Assembly (NCBI GenBank): GCA_945869715.1
Contig: CAMBPP010000008.1
Coordinates: 1 to 26,134, forward strand
DNA length: 26,134 nucleotides
Reading direction: 5' to 3'
Source: Bifidobacterium breve
GTDB lineage: Bacteria; Actinomycetota; Acidimicrobiia; Acidimicrobiales; Ilumatobacteraceae
The notes under the pieces were generated by a model, which did not search any database, had not been told where the DNA came from, and saw only the letters and a list, made by a program, of their open reading frames with translations. The position numbers and the translations under genes are program-made. Positions within the stretch are counted from its first letter, which is position 1; the number at the start of each line of letters is the position of its first letter. Of the stretch, positions 23,669 to 26,134 are shown piece after piece.

Positions 23669-25387
23669 TCAACACGAATCTAGACCGTCACGCAGCCACA
23701 AAATGAGACCCGTTGATGGTTCAGCTGGGCCAACTGCCCAATTTTCATCGAAGGGAGGCCGTTCTTTCGACCCGATGAAACAGTTCATGTCATCGGGCAC
23801 ACCATAAATGAGTTCAAATCGCCGAGCTTGAACGGGGTGCAATAGGTACCGATAGTCGTAGAAACTTTGCCCGCCGTACGAACCGGTATCGAAGCCCACT
23901 ACTTGTGCACCACGGCTGATGGCTTCGTTGTCGAGAACAAGTTCGGGCAAATAATCGCGGTAGTTCCGCACGGTTTGGGTAACGGTGTAGCCAGTAAAGA
24001 AAAGTGCAACAACAACAAAAAAAGTGATAAATGATTTTTCAGCAAACCGATGCACGAAATACATCGCAATTGCAAGAACCGCAAAGATGCTGCTTAATAC
24101 GAAGAGGCTGCTGGGTTTGGTGGTCTTTACTGCCCAGTCGAGACCGATGGCATTTGGTCGCGCAAAGAATTCACCTTGCTCCAGCAGGCGATGCATAATG
24201 TCGGCGCGGCTGAGAAGAACAAGAAAGAGTGCGAGGATAGGAATGAGCGCGATGCTTTTCCACCACAGTGCGCGGGTTTTCTGCGGCGAGGTAATAAGGG
24301 CGCTCAAGGCGATGGCAATGAGAAGTGGCGAGACGACCCCGGAGTAGCGACCATAAACAACGTGGTCGGGGCGAATGATCTTGACCAAGTTGAGAGCAGA
24401 AGTGAGTTCAATAATGCCAATTGCGCCGAGTGTAAAGAGCGATGCCACGGCGAGGCCGGGACGCAAACGGCGTTCTGAAGTGGTGAGGTGTTTGAACAAG
24501 ATGAGTGCACCAACAACCACCAAGCCAAATGAAGTGGCAAATAGGTACCAGTTTTGTCCACCCAAGGCGCGAACAATGTTTCCCCAGTTAGCTGTGTCGA
24601 AGAGCTTGTCTTTGAGCCGGCCTTCTTTGCCTGCTGCGCCTAGGTATAGCTCGTTACGTAGCCACAAGTTTGATTTCGCAAGTCCGAGATAAAGAACAAC
24701 TAAAAGAACAACACTTCCAATAATTGTTTTCAATGACGATCGAAATGACTTTGTAGCTACGGGTGCGATGACCACAAGCAGAATCGTGAGTGGTAGCAGC
24801 AAAGTGAATCGCCCATGAGTGACTGCGAGGAAGGGGGCGACGAGTGCAAGTGCAATTGCGGAGCCACGGGTGTTATTGACGCAATAATTGAATGCAAAAT
24901 AAACAAGTGAAGTGAAGCCCAAAATATTGAGCGATTCCGACCACGCAAAAAGCGCGTTAGCAGCAACGAGCGGCGTGAGCGCTACAGCTATTGCCACCAC
25001 ACGGGAGTAGTTGCGAGTGAGCCCAAAGTACTTACGTGTATAGAGGCTCAGAATATGTGCGGTGAGAGCAACAAAAGCAAAGTTAATGAACAATGTGATG
25101 CGAAATTCGCGAGACATTGTGCGGCCAATGAGTGCAGCAAAGGCAGTAACAAAACTGAACCCGATGGGGTAAAAGGATCGAAATGCGTCGCTGAGAGGAG
25201 TTTCATCTCGCCCAATAAGCAGTTGCCCATTGATGAGAAACCCCAGTTCGTCAGGGCGTACAGAAGGCCCGTAAATACGCAAAGCGACATACGCAGCTAC
25301 GACAAAGGTGAGAAAAGCACTCACCCACACAAAGCGAGTGGTGAAGAGTGATGGCTCAGCAGTATTAAAGCGAGTTTCTTCTACCAC
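23669..25387 (-). CDS. Polytopic membrane protein, probable GT-C glycosyltransferase
   Basis: A 572-aa membrane protein with roughly eleven hydrophobic segments and a soluble C-terminal domain of about 110 residues (from TVRNYRDYLPEL to the final GLDSC). The first extracytoplasmic loop holds RPDELGF with D46 and E47, resembling the acidic pair that GT-C enzymes use to bind lipid-phosphate sugars. No detailed family assignment is possible by eye. Position 1 bp before a polyprenyl-phosphate sugar synthase-like gene supports transfer of a lipid-linked sugar on the outer membrane face. The GTG start follows GAGGG closely and overlaps the end of the metallo-hydrolase gene by 7 nt. Confidence 0.75.
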   Translation of the reverse strand: MVEETRFNTAEPSLFTTRFVWVSAFLTFVVAAYVALRIYGPSVRPDELGFLINGQLLIGRDETPLSDAFRSFYPIGFSFVTAFAALIGRTMSREFRITLFINFAFVALTAHILSLYTRKYFGLTRNYSRVVAIAVALTPLVAANALFAWSESLNILGFTSLVYFAFNYCVNNTRGSAIALALVAPFLAVTHGRFTLLLPLTILLVVIAPVATKSFRSSLKTIIGSVVLLVVLYLGLAKSNLWLRNELYLGAAGKEGRLKDKLFDTANWGNIVRALGGQNWYLFATSFGLVVVGALILFKHLTTSERRLRPGLAVASLFTLGAIGIIELTSALNLVKIIRPDHVVYGRYSGVVSPLLIAIALSALITSPQKTRALWWKSIALIPILALFLVLLSRADIMHRLLEQGEFFARPNAIGLDWAVKTTKPSSLFVLSSIFAVLAIAMYFVHRFAEKSFITFFVVVALFFTGYTVTQTVRNYRDYLPELVLDNEAISRGAQVVGFDTGSYGGQSFYDYRYLLHPVQARRFELIYGVPDDMNCFIGSKERPPFDENWAVGPAEPSTGLILWLRDGLDSC

Positions 25388-26016
25388 CCTCTGTCAACCC
25401 ATTCCTGGAGATGCGGGCGTTCAGTGCCAATGGTGGTGTTTACGCCATGGCCGGGCAAAACAATGGTGTCGTCGGGAAACACAAAAAGCTTTTGTTCAAC
25501 TGACTGAATGATGGTGGCAAAGTCGCCGCCTTCAAGAGTTGTATTACCAGCGCCGCCAGGAAACAGTGTGTCGCCGGTGAACAAGAGCGGAGTATTTGCC
25601 AACTGGAATGAAATGGATCCTTCGGTATGGCCAGGGTTGTGAATGGCATGTAAACGCATGCGACCAATTTCAATTACTTCTTTGTCATCGATAAAGACGT
25701 CGTACCCGACATCTGCAAGGCGAGGAGCGTCGGCGCGGGTAACGGCAACTTCGTAACCCGCTTCGCGCATTGCGGGTATTGCTTGAATGTGGTCCCAATG
25801 GCCGTGGGTTTCCAGTACACGCTTCACCCCGAGTTGTTCGCAGAGTTCCAGGAGACGCTCATGCTCATTTGCGGCATCAATGAGCACACCTTCGCCTGTT
25901 GCCTTACAACGCAGGACAAAAACATTGTTTTCGAATGGTCCAACGACCACTTTGTGCACTTCAAGATCGCTGTTTGACCAATGCAAAGTTTCGGTAAGTG
26001 CGCCGTCGTTTTTCAC
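25381..26016 (-). CDS. Metallo-beta-lactamase-fold hydrolase, glyoxalase II-like
   Basis: A 211-aa soluble metallo-hydrolase. The dinuclear metal motif HGHWDH is at residues 71-76 (HxHxDH), NPGHTEGS supplies the next His, FTGDTLF the bridging Asp, and LPGHG the last His. Spacing matches the glyoxalase II/YcbL subgroup, which hydrolyses thioesters; true beta-lactamase activity is not implied. The GTG start overlaps the upstream PIN-like gene as GTGA, and its end overlaps the GT-C gene, so it heads the visible part of the minus-strand glycan unit. A nearby ATG at 26020 is out of frame. Confidence 0.92.
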   Translation of the reverse strand: MKNDGALTETLHWSNSDLEVHKVVVGPFENNVFVLRCKATGEGVLIDAANEHERLLELCEQLGVKRVLETHGHWDHIQAIPAMREAGYEVAVTRADAPRLADVGYDVFIDDKEVIEIGRMRLHAIHNPGHTEGSISFQLANTPLLFTGDTLFPGGAGNTTLEGGDFATIIQSVEQKLFVFPDDTIVLPGHGVNTTIGTERPHLQEWVDRGW

Positions 26017-26134
26017 CCATTAAGTCTTGCAGAAATGACGTTGAAGCCAAGGCCAAGAGCCACGGTGAGTTGCGCAGCATCGAGAGTGGCGAATGAAACG
26101 GGGCGCGGAAGGCGTTGTGCCGCTGCGAGGTGAA
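26013..26134 (-). CDS. C-terminal end of a probable PIN-domain protein (partial at right edge)
   Basis: About 39 residues enter from the right edge on the minus strand and stop at TGA 26013-26015, overlapping the GTG of the metallo-hydrolase. HLAAAQRLPRP followed by VSFATLDAAQLTVALGLGFNVI resembles the last helix-strand-helix of VapC-like PIN ribonucleases, where the Asp in T-x-D-x-x-x is a catalytic metal ligand. The N-terminal acidic residues and any antitoxin gene lie outside the window, so a toxin role cannot be judged. Confidence 0.5.
   Translation of the reverse strand, partial: HLAAAQRLPRPVSFATLDAAQLTVALGLGFNVISARLNG

Noticed and set aside
25381..26016. Antibiotic-resistance reading of the metallo-beta-lactamase-fold gene (and of the APH-like gene at 12221-13324)
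   Set aside because: Motif spacing is glyoxalase II-like in the first and EcKL-like in the second; neither shows resistance-specific features.

Overview
The window looks like a chromosomal segment of a compact-genome actinobacterium with mid-range GC. The gene set fits Actinomycetota: SUF with a SufU scaffold and a Rieske protein between sufD and sufC, many GTG starts and candidate leaderless promoters. A member of the Acidimicrobiia, such as a freshwater or marine Ilumatobacter relative, is my best guess, but it is inferred from gene style and not from a marker gene. Genes are packed with 1-11 nt overlaps or gaps. The only gaps over 100 bp are 3836-4001 and 10233-10436. I saw no tRNA, rRNA, CRISPR array, insertion sequence, integrase or convincing hairpin terminator.

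Layout. 1-3835 is housekeeping: a minus-strand unit DUF192 protein / rsmI / HAD phosphatase, an unrecognised secreted Cys-rich protein on plus, and ychF on minus. 4002-7903 is plus-strand SUF unit 1, sufB / 112-aa Cys-rich protein / sufD / Rieske ferredoxin / sufC, with a 1- or 4-nt overlap at every junction. 7893-11534 holds a NUDIX hydrolase, TerC and HtpX on minus and a zinc alcohol dehydrogenase on plus. 11543-15858 is minus-strand SUF unit 2, a second sufC / sufS / sufU / APH-like kinase / DUF2889 protein. 15893-16903 is a fatty acid desaturase. 16937-25387 is a surface-glycan region: pyruvyltransferase-like protein and a GT4-methyltransferase fusion on plus; GT-C-like membrane protein, GT2, asparagine-synthase-like protein and flippase-like membrane protein on minus. 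The right edge has a metallo-beta-lactamase-fold hydrolase and the tail of a probable PIN-domain protein.

How the genes work together. The two SUF units together encode a complete Fe-S assembly machine: the SufBCD scaffold, the SufS desulfurase and the SufU zinc sulfur-acceptor. The machine is split over two strands 8 kb apart, with a SufC paralog in each half. Upstream of both units I find the same dyad, TTACTA-N6-TAGTG with A/T-rich flanks. In both cases it is centred about 29 bp upstream of a TAG-type -10 hexamer, or near -41 from the predicted start. This would tie the halves into one regulon under a regulator not encoded here.

The glycan region encodes sugar transfer, methylation, possible pyruvylation, a flippase-like protein and a nonstandard amidotransferase. 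That protein has His at position 2 where glutamine-dependent asparagine synthetases have catalytic Cys2, and its ATP-site motifs are altered. The glycan product cannot be told from sequence.
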